DNA of 64,000 nt from a bacterium (GCA_037128595.1 JBAXWB010000004.1:62001-126000); one strand, 5' to 3'; shown: positions 9,482-17,730, counted from the first letter of the stretch. The notes: a model not told the origin generated them from the sequence alone. Numbers and translations: made by a program.

Positions 9482-10024
9482 TTAATGCACAACCCTCGTA
9501 ATGCTTGTTGTGCAATGCTTTTTCGATATTTGGCGCAGGGCCTCGTACACCACGATGGCGACGGCGTTGGCAAGATTGAGTGAACGGACGTGGTCAGTCA
9601 GGATCGGGATGCCCAGGGTATTCGCCTCATTGGCATCGAGCAGTGCATCCGGCAGCCCTTTCGACTCGCTGCCGAAAACCAGGGTATCGCCGGCGCGATA
9701 GGTGACCTCGGTGTAGGCGCGTTTGGCGCGGGTGCTGAAGTAGAAGCAGCGGGGTGAGCTCTGGCTGGCCTGAAAGGCGGCCAGTGAGGCGTGTCGCGTC
9801 ATATCTACGGAATCCCAGTAATCGAGGCCCGCCCGGCGCACATGCGCGCTGGTGAGTTGAAACCCCAGGGGTTCGATCAGGTGCAGGCGGGTCCCGGTGG
9901 CGGCGCAGAGCCGGGCGATATTGCCGGTGTTCGGGGGGATTTCCGGCTCGACCAGGGCAATATTCAGAGGTGGGCTGGGCCACGTCATGGGCAGCGAATG
10001 GGAACGGTCATGGGTATGTTTCAT
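9482..10024 (-). CDS. trmL: tRNA (cytidine(34)-2'-O)-methyltransferase
   Basis: A SPOUT-class methyltransferase of the TrmL/YibK type, which 2'-O-methylates the wobble nucleotide of certain leucine tRNAs using S-adenosylmethionine. Seen: NIALVEPEIPPNTGNIARLC at the N-terminus, HLIEPLGF, the RRAGLDYWDSV segment, and the trefoil-knot SAM site FGSESKGLP and RSLNLANAVAIVVYEALRQ. Length about 180 from ATG at 10024, slightly longer than the minimal TrmL. Last gene of the pdxJ-acpS-nnr-trmL operon, 7 bases after nnr. The frame is open to 10060, but that would run into nnr. Confidence 0.9.
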   Translation of the reverse strand: MKHTHDRSHSLPMTWPSPPLNIALVEPEIPPNTGNIARLCAATGTRLHLIEPLGFQLTSAHVRRAGLDYWDSVDMTRHASLAAFQASQSSPRCFYFSTRAKRAYTEVTYRAGDTLVFGSESKGLPDALLDANEANTLGIPILTDHVRSLNLANAVAIVVYEALRQISKKHCTTSITRVVH

Positions 10025-10031
10025 GGGGGGA

Positions 10032-11597
10032 TCACCTGATCGTGACTTCCCGGAACACATTCCCGAATTCTTTCAGCAGGTCGGTGGCGGTCAGGCTGGC
10101 CTGGGAGCGGACCCACATGGCATTGTCACCGGCGCGCCCGTGCAGGAAGACTCCCACGCAGGCCGCATCAAACGGGGAGAGGCCTTGCGCCATCAGCCCG
10201 CCGATAAAGCCCGCGAGAATATCGCCTGTGCCGCCCGTCGCCATGCCGGGGTTCCCGGTCAAATTCATGTGCAAAGGCTGCCCTTTCTGGGCGACCAGGG
10301 TGCCGGCCCCCTTGAGGACCACCACGGCGTTGGTGCGTTGAACCGCATCCTGAATGGCTGCTTCACGGTTCGCTTGAACCTCTTTGGTGGTGCACCCCAG
10401 CAGGCGGGCCAGTTCGCCGGGGTGGGGGGTGATGACGACCGGGCATTTGGCATTGGCGAGCCGCTCCGGATTGCCCTCCAGCGCATTCAGGGCATCGGCA
10501 TCCAGCAACAGGGGCCGCCGGCATTCCTTCAGCAATTGATGAATCCAGTATGTGGTATCGGGATGCCGGCTCATGCCGGGGCCGGCCACGATCGCCGAAA
10601 ACTCATTGATGCGCTCCCGCCATTGGTCCCAGGTGGCTGCGCTCAGGGAGCCCGCCGTCGTTTCGTCACCCGGATGCGTCATGACTTCCAGCATGTTCCC
10701 TGCCACAACCGGATAGATGGGGCGCGGTACCAGGGCCGTGACCAGACCTGCGCCGGAGCGCTGGGCGGCAATGGCGGCCATGGCCGGGGCCCCGGCGTAA
10801 CCGGTGGCACCGCCCACGATCAGCACATGGCCGTAGTCACCCTTATGCGACAGGCGTGAGCGCTTGGGCATGCGCTGCCGGACGTCCCAGCCGGTAATCA
10901 GATGGCGGGGCGAGTCGTAGGTTGCGGTCAATTCCATGGGAATGCCGATGCCAATGACATCCAGGGTGCCGACATAGGGAATGGCCTGTTGGGTGAGCAG
11001 ACCGATTTTGGGCATGCCGATCGTCGCGGTAACATCCGCGATCACCGCCTCGCCGGGGACTTCGCCGGTATCGGCATTCAACCCGGAGGGCACGTCAATG
11101 GAAACCACCAGATTGTCCTCGGAAATACTATTGATGTAATGAATGGCGCCGGCAATGGGGCCGCGGGGCGGTCCGCTGGCCCCGATGCCCAGCACGCCGT
11201 CGACGATGATCTCGCCGCTTCCCGCGGTCTGCAGGGCATCCATCCAGGCTTCCTTGGTGGGAAGCTCGATCAGGGGAATTCCGGCAGCCCGCATCTTGCC
11301 GAGATGGCGGAGGGCATCCCCCCGGATGTCGGACGCTGACCCGGCCAGCAGGACTTCGACGTCGAAATCCTCCTCGTGGAGCAGCAACGCGGCGGCAAAG
11401 GCATCGCCCCCGTTGTTCCCCCGCCCGGCGATGAACCGGATGAAGGCGTCGCCCCCGCGGATCCGCTCGGCGAGATAACTCACGGTGCCGGCGATCCCTT
11501 CGCCTGCCCGCCGCATCAATTCGAAACTCGGGATCGCGAATTCCGTCGTGGCAATCTTATCCAGTTCCCTCATTTGGGCGGACGTGACAGCTTTCAT
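10032..11597 (-). CDS. nnr: Bifunctional NAD(P)H-hydrate epimerase / ADP-dependent dehydratase
   Basis: A 521-residue fusion that repairs hydrated NAD(P)H. The N-terminal YjeF epimerase domain (about 1-215) shows MREL(D), FIAGRGNNGGDAFAAALLL and the DVPSGLNADTGE segment. The C-terminal ribokinase-like dehydratase domain (about 225-515) shows KGDYGHVLIVGGATGYAGAP, VVITPHPGELARLLG and the nucleotide-binding GNPGMATGGTGDILAGFIGG. This is the usual bacterial two-domain form. Its ATG overlaps the acpS stop (ATGA at 11594-11597), placing it in the same transcript. Cytoplasmic. Confidence 0.95.
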   Translation of the reverse strand: MKAVTSAQMRELDKIATTEFAIPSFELMRRAGEGIAGTVSYLAERIRGGDAFIRFIAGRGNNGGDAFAAALLLHEEDFDVEVLLAGSASDIRGDALRHLGKMRAAGIPLIELPTKEAWMDALQTAGSGEIIVDGVLGIGASGPPRGPIAGAIHYINSISEDNLVVSIDVPSGLNADTGEVPGEAVIADVTATIGMPKIGLLTQQAIPYVGTLDVIGIGIPMELTATYDSPRHLITGWDVRQRMPKRSRLSHKGDYGHVLIVGGATGYAGAPAMAAIAAQRSGAGLVTALVPRPIYPVVAGNMLEVMTHPGDETTAGSLSAATWDQWRERINEFSAIVAGPGMSRHPDTTYWIHQLLKECRRPLLLDADALNALEGNPERLANAKCPVVITPHPGELARLLGCTTKEVQANREAAIQDAVQRTNAVVVLKGAGTLVAQKGQPLHMNLTGNPGMATGGTGDILAGFIGGLMAQGLSPFDAACVGVFLHGRAGDNAMWVRSQASLTATDLLKEFGNVFREVTIR

Positions 11598-12001
11598 GGT
11601 TCACCTCGTTTTTCGCCAATCAGGAGCGCATGGGCCACGGCAAAATTATGGGTATGGGACAGGCTGATGAGCACGCGAATCACTCCCTGTTTGTCGGCAA
11701 GCAGCTGACCGTGCGGGCTCAGGGCGATGGATGGGGCTCCGGAAACGGGATCCTTTACCACCTCCATATCCAGCCAGCCGAGCTCCGTTCCAATGCCGGT
11801 TCCAAATGCTTTCGAGACAGCCTCCTTGACGGCAAACCGTCCGGCATAATAAAGCCAGGGCTGGGCCTTGCTTTCACAGTAGGCCTGCTCGGTGGGCAGA
11901 TATACCCGTGACTTGAACCGGTCGCCCCACTTTTCCAGCAGAACGTGCAGGCGTTCGTTTTCCACCAGATCCACGCCGGTGCCGATGACGGATTCTGCCA
12001 T
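11594..12001 (-). CDS. acpS: Holo-[acyl-carrier-protein] synthase
   Basis: A 135-residue AcpS-type phosphopantetheinyl transferase that loads CoA-derived phosphopantetheine onto acyl carrier protein. Diagnostic elements: GTGVDLVENERL (metal-binding Asp), the YYAGRFAVKEAVSKAFGTGIG motif holding the catalytic Glu/Lys, and the C-terminal VLISLSHTHNFAVAHALL. It follows pdxJ with a TAATG junction (one-base overlap) and overlaps nnr. The pdxJ-acpS order is common in many bacteria. Length and motifs are normal. Confidence 0.95.
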   Translation of the reverse strand: MAESVIGTGVDLVENERLHVLLEKWGDRFKSRVYLPTEQAYCESKAQPWLYYAGRFAVKEAVSKAFGTGIGTELGWLDMEVVKDPVSGAPSIALSPHGQLLADKQGVIRVLISLSHTHNFAVAHALLIGEKRGEP

Positions 12002-12744
12002 TAGGCCCGGCCTCCACGGTAGGGGCGCATGGCCTCCAACATCTCCCGCACCGCACGATTAAGTCCGGTGAATACGGCTTGGCAGATGATGCTGTGTCCG
12101 ATGTTCAAGGTGTTGAGGAACGGGATGTCCAGAATGCCGTGGGTATTGGCCGTGTTGATTCCGTGTCCGGCATTGACGATCAGGCCGAGCTGGTGGGCCA
12201 GTCGTGCCCCTTCGCAGAGCCGTTTAAGTTCCTGCCGGGCGGCCGCGCCCTTGAGATCGCAATAGGTGCCGGTATGCAACTCGATTACAGGTGCCCCCAG
12301 CCGGGCGGTGGCCTCGATCTGCCGGGGATCCGGGGCGATGAACAAACTCACCTCAATGCCGGCGTCCGACAGCCGCTGAATCGTGGGTCGCAGGCGACGG
12401 GCCTGGCCGGCCACATCCAACCCGCCCTCCGTGGTCAGTTCCTGGCGTCGTTCCGGCACCAGGCAGACCTCATCGGGTTTGACTTTCAGCGCCACGGCGA
12501 CAATGTCGGGGTGATTGGCCATTTCCAGATTCAAACGGGTTTTAATGCTCTTGCGCAGGGCAAAGACATCGCGGTCCTGGATATGGCGGCGGTCTTCCCT
12601 CAGATGAACGGTGATGCCTGTGGCACCGGCCACTTCGCAGACCCGGGCGGCTTGCACGAGATCGGGATAGCTGGTGCCGCGGACCTGACGCAGGGTGGCC
12701 ACATGGTCGATATTCACTCCAAGTCGAAGTTTTGCTGTTTTCAT
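12001..12744 (-). CDS. pdxJ: Pyridoxine 5'-phosphate synthase
   Basis: A 247-residue TIM barrel that condenses 1-deoxyxylulose 5-phosphate with 3-amino-2-oxopropyl phosphate in the DXP-dependent vitamin B6 pathway. Seen: LGVNIDHVATLRQVRGTSYPD at the start, GITVHLREDRRHI, VCLVPERRQELTTEGG, ELHTGTYCD and NAGHGINT, all characteristic of PdxJ including the catalytic His and Glu residues. First gene of the pdxJ-acpS-nnr-trmL operon. pdxA, the preceding pathway step, lies about 10 kb away at 22918, so both dedicated enzymes of this route are in the window. Confidence 0.96.
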   Translation of the reverse strand: MKTAKLRLGVNIDHVATLRQVRGTSYPDLVQAARVCEVAGATGITVHLREDRRHIQDRDVFALRKSIKTRLNLEMANHPDIVAVALKVKPDEVCLVPERRQELTTEGGLDVAGQARRLRPTIQRLSDAGIEVSLFIAPDPRQIEATARLGAPVIELHTGTYCDLKGAAARQELKRLCEGARLAHQLGLIVNAGHGINTANTHGILDIPFLNTLNIGHSIICQAVFTGLNRAVREMLEAMRPYRGGRA

Positions 12745-12761
12745 ACGTTTCCCTCCTGCTG

Positions 12762-13712
12762 TTATTTTTCACCTGACGGCCCGGCGCGAAAGATCACGTT
12801 ACATCCTGGCAGGCAGCTCCGGATCCGCTTCTGTTCCTGCTCTGGAATCGGGTTGCCGATAAGATAGAGCACTTTGAGATTTTTCGCCAGTCCGCTCATC
12901 TCCGCCGGCAGGGCGGTGAGCTGGTTGTGATTGAGTCTCAACCATTTCAGATTCGGGAGGGAGCCGAGCTCCTGCGGGAGCTCGGTCAGTTGGGTGCGAT
13001 CCGCGTTCAGATATTGGAGCTGGGATAAGGTCCCGATTTCGCGGGGCAGGGCGGGGAGCGGGTTATCGTTGAGCCAGAGATGGGTTAGCCGGGTGAGTTG
13101 TCCTACGGCCGGGGAGAGGTTGGTCAGGCCGGTCTGGCCTAAATCCAGCCGGGTCAACTGCGAGAGGGTGGCCAGTTCATCCGGCACCCGTCCGAGGGTG
13201 CAGGTGCGCAGATTGAGCTGTTGCAGGTTCTTGAGCGTGAGGATTTCCGGTGGGAATCCATGGAGCCGGCGGTAGAACAAATCCAGGGTTTGAACCGTAT
13301 TGGATTGCGCCACGGCCTCCGCCACCGTGGTGGCGCGCAGGGGATCCATCGGCGTGTTCCCGGCTGGACTACAACCCGTGAGCATGACCCCCAACACCAA
13401 CAAGAGGAAAAGAGGGATTTTACCACCCGCTTCGCTTGAGACACGGAGACACAGAGAATGCCGGCGAGCAAGAAGAGAATGTTGCGGGATTTGTAATTCC
13501 GGAGTACCCGAATTAAAAATCCCGCAACGGTTCCTTGGAGCAATACCATGAGAAAGAGGAGGGGGTATTAATAACTTTTTCTGCTCTACGTATTCCTTCA
13601 AGAAACCGTGGCGTTTATTTTGGTCATGGGTACTCCCATGGGCGAAATAAACGCCACATTTGAATTCTCTGTGTCTCCGTGTCTCAAGCGAAGCGGGTGG
13701 TGAAATATTCAT
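12762..13712 (-). CDS. Leucine-rich-repeat lipoprotein with repeat-derived 5' extension
   Basis: The C-terminal 200 residues contain about six or seven leucine-rich repeats (for example LPNLKWLRLNHNQLTALP and LSQLQYLNADRTQLTELP). They are preceded by a lipoprotein signal IPLFLLLVLGVMLTGC with lipobox Cys at frame residue 114. The open frame continues upstream into the 290-bp palindromic element (13417-13706), which supplies residues 1-97. There is no ATG or GTG between the element and the lipoprotein signal, only TTG codons inside the signal. The element has therefore probably displaced the native start, and the gene may be broken or use a weak start. Probably a surface-anchored protein-interaction protein. 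The boundary between real protein and repeat lies near 13420. Confidence 0.6.
   Translation of the reverse strand: MNISPPASLETRRHREFKCGVYFAHGSTHDQNKRHGFLKEYVEQKKLLIPPPLSHGIAPRNRCGIFNSGTPELQIPQHSLLARRHSLCLRVSSEAGGKIPLFLLLVLGVMLTGCSPAGNTPMDPLRATTVAEAVAQSNTVQTLDLFYRRLHGFPPEILTLKNLQQLNLRTCTLGRVPDELATLSQLTRLDLGQTGLTNLSPAVGQLTRLTHLWLNDNPLPALPREIGTLSQLQYLNADRTQLTELPQELGSLPNLKWLRLNHNQLTALPAEMSGLAKNLKVLYLIGNPIPEQEQKRIRSCLPGCNVIFRAGPSGEK
13417..13706. repeat. 290-bp palindromic element, copy 1 (MITE-like)
   Basis: Bounded by 42-nt inverted arms (13417-13458 and 13665-13706) that match at all but one position (core ACCACCCGCTTCGCTTGAG, then ACACGGAGACACAGAG). Inside are two further hairpins: 13481-13528 (GTTGCGGGATTT pairing with AAATCCCGCAAC), and about 13611-13660 (TGGCGTTTATTT pairing with AAATAAACGCCA around CATGGG/CCCATG). 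The same order of modules recurs at 23960-24270. No transposase is encoded. No clear target duplication could be read. Confidence 0.8.
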
Positions 13713-13735
13713 CCTGTGGACGAGAAGAGTGTTCC

Positions 13736-14581
13736 TTATCGCAAGCCCAGGCGCTTCATCCAGAGGGTGAAGTCCTTCGGGAGCGGCGCTTCGACCCGGA
13801 TGGAGCGGTTATTGTAGGGCGAGTTGAACCGGAGGCTCATGGCATGCAGCATCTGCCGGTCGATCATGCGGAGGTCTTCCGGAATGGCCCCGCGGACGGC
13901 ATAGATTTTGTCGCCCAGCACCGGATGCCCGATGTAGGCCAGGTGCTTGCGGATTTGATGGGTCCGCCCCGTTTCAATCGAGGCCTTGAGATGGCTGGCC
14001 AGGGGATTGCTGGAGACATGATAAAGCTTTGTGACGGCCGGCTCATTTTCGAGGGGGTAATCAATGCGGCGTTCGCGGTCCTTGATCTCGCCCATCACCA
14101 GCAGGTGGTAGACCTTGGAGATCTCCTGCTTCTTGAACAAATCCACGGCTTTATCAAATGCTTCTTTTGACTTGGCGATCAGAATGCAGCCGGAGGTGTC
14201 GCGATCGAGCCGGTGTACGGCCTGCAGGCGCGGCATCTTCAACAGCGTCTGAAGATCCGATTCCAGGCTATCCGGTCCGTTCGAGAGGCGGCCGGTCGGT
14301 TTGTTGACAATGATGTATTCGGTGTCCTGATAGAGGATGACCAGCGGTTTGGCCTTTTTGGCCGCCTGCTTGGAGGGGACCATCACCTCGATCTTATCGC
14401 CCCGGCGGACTTCATGGTGGGTCATCCAGATGCGGCGCCCATTGACAAATACCAGCCGCTCATCCAGAAGGCCTTTGGCCTTGTTCCGGGACAAGGTCAG
14501 ACGCTGGGCCAGAAAATCCTGAAGCGGCATTCCGGCTTGATCCGGACGGACAATAAATTCTTGTGGTTGCATGGGCCGCAT
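13736..14581 (-). CDS. RluA-family pseudouridine synthase with S4 domain
   Basis: A 281-residue protein with an N-terminal S4 RNA-binding domain (about 10-75, PLQDFLAQRLTLSRNKAKGL) and an RluA-type catalytic domain. The catalytic Asp sits in AVHRLDRDTSG, followed by GRTHQIRKHLAYIGHPVLGD and the C-terminal LHAMSLRF. The family converts uridine to pseudouridine in rRNA or tRNA. The sequence does not say whether this is RluC, RluD or another member. ATGs at 14581 and 14572 are both possible starts. It stands just downstream of the DUF4266 gene, which is 39 bases away in the same direction, and just upstream of the palindromic element. Confidence 0.9.
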   Translation of the reverse strand: MRPMQPQEFIVRPDQAGMPLQDFLAQRLTLSRNKAKGLLDERLVFVNGRRIWMTHHEVRRGDKIEVMVPSKQAAKKAKPLVILYQDTEYIIVNKPTGRLSNGPDSLESDLQTLLKMPRLQAVHRLDRDTSGCILIAKSKEAFDKAVDLFKKQEISKVYHLLVMGEIKDRERRIDYPLENEPAVTKLYHVSSNPLASHLKASIETGRTHQIRKHLAYIGHPVLGDKIYAVRGAIPEDLRMIDRQMLHAMSLRFNSPYNNRSIRVEAPLPKDFTLWMKRLGLR

Positions 14582-14620
14582 TATGGCGGGTGGGCCCCCA
14601 TGTGTCGAGTCAATACGGGG

Positions 14621-14842
14621 TTAGTTGCAACCGCACCCGCCGCCGCCCACGCCGCGCCCGCCGGCCGCGGATTCACGGGTGAAGTAGACATGCTCCCGCA
14701 TGGAATCCGTCAGGGGATCCCGGTCCGGGCGCATGGTGTAGTCCGACAGGGTCCCCCGCTCCCAGGGTTGAACCGTGCCGCAACCGGTCAGTGAGAACAG
14801 CCCCATCGTCATCAGTCCGAGTATGAGTAAGCGTTGTTTCAT
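14621..14842 (-). CDS. DUF4266 small lipoprotein with Gly/Cys tail
   Basis: A 73-residue lipoprotein: signal MKQRLLILGLMTMGLFSLTGC with lipobox LTGC (Cys21), then VQPWERGTLSDYTMRPDRDP, and a C-terminal GGRGVGGGGCGCN tail with Cys70 and Cys72. This layout matches the DUF4266 family, whose role is unknown. It overlaps the thioredoxin gene by 4 bases (ATGA, 14839-14842) and is the last gene of the DUF3570-apbE-thioredoxin-DUF4266 operon. The two tail cysteines could be a redox partner for the adjacent thioredoxin, or could bind a metal; this is inference. Expected to be anchored to a membrane facing the periplasm. Confidence 0.85.
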   Translation of the reverse strand: MKQRLLILGLMTMGLFSLTGCGTVQPWERGTLSDYTMRPDRDPLTDSMREHVYFTRESAAGGRGVGGGGCGCN

Positions 14843-15366
14843 TTCTTGAGCCCGTCCTTTTCATCCAGCAGCCGTTCAATTTCTTCCCTGTATTGAGTCG
14901 TGGTTTTCTCGCCGTGAAAGCCGGTGTGGAGAAACCGGATTTTGCCGGAGCGGTCAAACAGGAAGGACGACGGCATCGACTGCACGTCGGCCGCCGCCAC
15001 CAGGAGATTGCCCGCATCGCGCAGGGCGAGAAAGGTGGCGGGATGCGTTTCAAGAAAAGACTTCATCAGCGCGCTCGTCTGATCCTGATTAATGGCAATG
15101 ATCACCAGACCCCGGGACCCGTAGTCTTTTTGCAGGCTGTCCAGAACGGGGAATGAGGCCTTGCAGGGGCCGCACCAGGAGGCCCAGAAGTCGATCAGCA
15201 CCACTTTCGCCTTCAAGTCTGCGGGGACCGTCCCCTCCAACTTGAATTGAGACAGGTCGGGCAGGGAAGACCCGGCTTTCCAGCCCGCCTGGGCGGTGAG
15301 GCCGATGGCGAGAACGACGAGGGTGGCCAGCGTGGTGAGTGTTCTAATCGCGGATGAGGTATTCAT
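14839..15366 (-). CDS. Periplasmic thioredoxin-like protein (TlpA/ResA type)
   Basis: A 175-residue protein with an N-terminal signal peptide or anchor (TLTTLATLVVLAIGLTAQA) and a thioredoxin fold. The active site is WASWCGPCKA with Cys65 and Cys68, followed by VIAINQDQ, then a conserved cis-Pro region near SMPSSFLFDRSGKI. The TlpA/ResA/AhpC-TSA family reduces or exchanges disulfides outside the cytoplasm. Its start lies 23 bases inside the apbE gene and its stop overlaps the DUF4266 start, so all are translated from one message. The likely partners are the cysteine-tailed DUF4266 lipoprotein or another operon product (inference). Confidence 0.9.
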   Translation of the reverse strand: MNTSSAIRTLTTLATLVVLAIGLTAQAGWKAGSSLPDLSQFKLEGTVPADLKAKVVLIDFWASWCGPCKASFPVLDSLQKDYGSRGLVIIAINQDQTSALMKSFLETHPATFLALRDAGNLLVAAADVQSMPSSFLFDRSGKIRFLHTGFHGEKTTTQYREEIERLLDEKDGLKK

Positions 15367-16279
15367 GGAATCTCCTGGTTAAGTATTGTCTTTTCTGTTC
15401 ATTTACGCAGCCCTCGACCTGGTAGTAACTGTCGAGAAAGGGTTGGCCCGCCGCCCCGCCCAGAATGAAGGCGGTGGTGGACAAGATGCCGGCTTCGGTG
15501 CAGGTGGGTGCAATCACGCTGACCGATTGACACCCGTTATTCACGGGGCGTCCGGAGCGGGGGTCTAGAATGTGGCCAAAGGTCTCGCCGTTGATGGTGA
15601 CCTTGCGCGCGTAATTGCCCGAGGTGGTGACCGCCCGGTTCCGGATGACCACGCCCCCCCAGCACCGGCCGGGGTCATTGGGGTCCTCCAACCCGATGCG
15701 CCAGGGCCCTGTCTCCGGCGGCTCGCCCTGAACCCGCAGGTCATGCCCGAAATTCACCAGCACATTCTGGATCCCGGCCTGATTCGCCATTTCGAATACC
15801 CGGTCGACGGCGTATTCCTTGCCGATCCCCCCGACATCAATGCCCATCCCTTTTTCCGGCAGGGCGAATGATCCCTTCTGCCGCTGGATTTTCTTCCAGC
15901 CGCAGAGGGCGAGGGCGGAGTGGACCGCGGCCTCGTCGGGTAGGGTGGTATGCGGAAGATGGTAATCCCAGAGAGAGATCAGAGGCAGGGCGGCGGGATC
16001 AAATACACCGTGGGTCGACCAGTGGAACCAGTCACAGAGCGCAAACAGGCTTTCGGACTCCTCATCCAGATCCACGGCGCCCAGCCCGGCGGCGGCATTG
16101 ATCCGTGCGATCAGGCTATCGGGCCGGAAGCGCGAGAATTTCGCCTCAAAGCCCGAAACCCAGCTGGTCACTTGGGTGATAAACGCGTTGCTCGCTGCCG
16201 TCGAATCAGTTTGGAACTGAAGCTGGCAGACCGTGCCCATCGCGTTAAACGTATGTTTGGTATAGTCGCTGGCTGACAT
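15344..16279 (-). CDS. apbE: ApbE-type FAD:protein FMN transferase
   Basis: A 311-residue member of the ApbE/flavin transferase family, which moves FMN from FAD onto a Thr or Ser of a target protein. Seen: NAMGTVCQLQF, FRPDSLIARINAAAG, GVFDPAALPL, GIDVGGIGKEYAVDRV (FAD site) and HILDPRSGRPV. Two oddities. There is no signal peptide or lipobox, whereas most bacterial ApbE proteins are exported. The usual metal-ligand motif A-D-x-x-x-T reads A-G-I-L-S-T here (Gly264 where Asp is expected; Thr268 kept). Start at 16279 after AGGCAGG, 14 bases behind the DUF3570 gene. A likely substrate is the SGATPT site of that neighbour. Confidence 0.88.
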   Translation of the reverse strand: MSASDYTKHTFNAMGTVCQLQFQTDSTAASNAFITQVTSWVSGFEAKFSRFRPDSLIARINAAAGLGAVDLDEESESLFALCDWFHWSTHGVFDPAALPLISLWDYHLPHTTLPDEAAVHSALALCGWKKIQRQKGSFALPEKGMGIDVGGIGKEYAVDRVFEMANQAGIQNVLVNFGHDLRVQGEPPETGPWRIGLEDPNDPGRCWGGVVIRNRAVTTSGNYARKVTINGETFGHILDPRSGRPVNNGCQSVSVIAPTCTEAGILSTTAFILGGAAGQPFLDSYYQVEGCVNEQKRQYLTRRFHEYLIRD

Positions 16280-16293
16280 ATAAAAATCCTGCC

Positions 16294-17730
16294 TTAAAAT
16301 GACATATGCGCGCCCACCAGGAACAGCAGGGCGGTGGGATACATTTCCGGATCCGTCTTGCCGTCATTCCCGGACATTTCATAACGCTCCACCCCGGCAT
16401 CCAGTGTGAGTTTGGCCGATGGCATCCAGATGAATTTAACGCCATAGGAAATGGAGGTCAGGTCTGAAACGCGGTAATCCGAACTGTAAAATTCAGGGGT
16501 GCCGCTGAACCGCACATCATAGAAGTCCGCCGCCGTTTGCGTGTAGTAACGCACGATGGGGCTGATGATAAAGCCCGGGGTGACTTTTTGGAACCAGGCC
16601 AGCGAAAACGTTTCTGCATTGATCCCAAAGGAATCCGTATAGTATCGCACACCAAGGTCGATGCTGGCGTCAAGCGGGGTGATGAATTGCTGCAGGCCGA
16701 CATAGAGAATCTCCTTGGTTTTGCTGTCCGGCCGGTTCTCATAGACCAACTGTCCATTCACTTCCGAGAGTTTATAGGGATCACTGATGAACCCCGAGAC
16801 CTGCCCGTGGGTGAAGTTGGCGGTGAGCACCGTGGTCTTGGTCAGCACCTGTGAAATGCCCAGCAGGGCATCAATGGAATCCTTGGCCTCGCTGGGGCGT
16901 CCGTTGGCCGGGGTCAGCGAGTCATGGGTATAGGCGCCCCCCACCGCCAGGATGGTGTTTTTCTTATTGAACTCAATGGCGTCCTGAAGACTGAGCCCGG
17001 TCGAGAGGTAATCCGACTCCTGGCTATAGGAGGCCTGAACGCCCGGTGTATGGTCGCCGACCCGTTTGGAAAGCCCGATATTGAAGGCCCATCGGGTATC
17101 TTCAAAATCCGCCAGGGGGATCCGGGAACTGCTGGCCGGTTGCGCCGCTTGCTGAGTCGTTGATGATGATGAGGCCCCGCTGCTGGCTGGTGTGCTGGAG
17201 GGGGCGGGGGTGGCTGTTGTGGTCCCGGATGGCGCAGGGGCAGGGGTGGGCGCGGGCGCGGGGGTCGCCGCCGTGACAGCCGAGTAACGGGCTGCCGGGA
17301 AGTTGCTGCGTCTTAGGAGTAAGGCATCATCTTCGCCTTCCGGCGTGCGATCATTTCCTCCCCCAGTCGTCACGGTTGGGGCGGTGGGCGTGGGGCTGCT
17401 GGAGGAGGCGGTTGGTGCCGAACGAACGGTATTCACGGGAGCGGGGGCAGTAGGGGGCGCGCCAGTGGGAGTAGCCCCTGAAATGGAGTTGTAGATCCCA
17501 TCCAATTTGATGATCCAGCCCGTATCGGTTTCCTGCTGCACCGAGATTTCAGGAGCCAGGACCTTGATGCGATCCTTATCCTCCTGATAATACATGAACT
17601 TGGCATCCACTGAATCCTCGGCATGACTCCGACGGGGCGGAAGCACGGTCAGGGCGAAAACGATAATCGCCGTAGCGGTTGATTTGCGGGGGTCAGGTAT
17701 GGCGATTTTAAAATTTGTTTCAGTGCTCAT
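16294..17730 (-). CDS. DUF3570 outer-membrane barrel protein with candidate flavinylation site
   Basis: A 478-residue protein with an N-terminal signal (AIIVFALTVLPPRRSHA), a short conserved beta region (KVLAPEISVQQE, GWIIKLDGIYNS), a Pro/Ala/Ser/Thr-rich linker (about 90-210), and a C-terminal set of amphipathic strands ending in Phe (GAHMSF), as expected for an outer-membrane beta barrel. It matches the DUF3570 family by content and by neighbours. Residues 84-89 read S-G-A-T-P-T, resembling the site at which ApbE attaches FMN in NqrB, NqrC and RnfG (S/T-G-A-T-x-T). First gene of the operon; AAGGAG precedes ATG at 17730. Function is unknown; a flavin-bearing outer-membrane redox protein is the favoured guess. 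Confidence 0.8.
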   Translation of the reverse strand: MSTETNFKIAIPDPRKSTATAIIVFALTVLPPRRSHAEDSVDAKFMYYQEDKDRIKVLAPEISVQQETDTGWIIKLDGIYNSISGATPTGAPPTAPAPVNTVRSAPTASSSSPTPTAPTVTTGGGNDRTPEGEDDALLLRRSNFPAARYSAVTAATPAPAPTPAPAPSGTTTATPAPSSTPASSGASSSSTTQQAAQPASSSRIPLADFEDTRWAFNIGLSKRVGDHTPGVQASYSQESDYLSTGLSLQDAIEFNKKNTILAVGGAYTHDSLTPANGRPSEAKDSIDALLGISQVLTKTTVLTANFTHGQVSGFISDPYKLSEVNGQLVYENRPDSKTKEILYVGLQQFITPLDASIDLGVRYYTDSFGINAETFSLAWFQKVTPGFIISPIVRYYTQTAADFYDVRFSGTPEFYSSDYRVSDLTSISYGVKFIWMPSAKLTLDAGVERYEMSGNDGKTDPEMYPTALLFLVGAHMSF

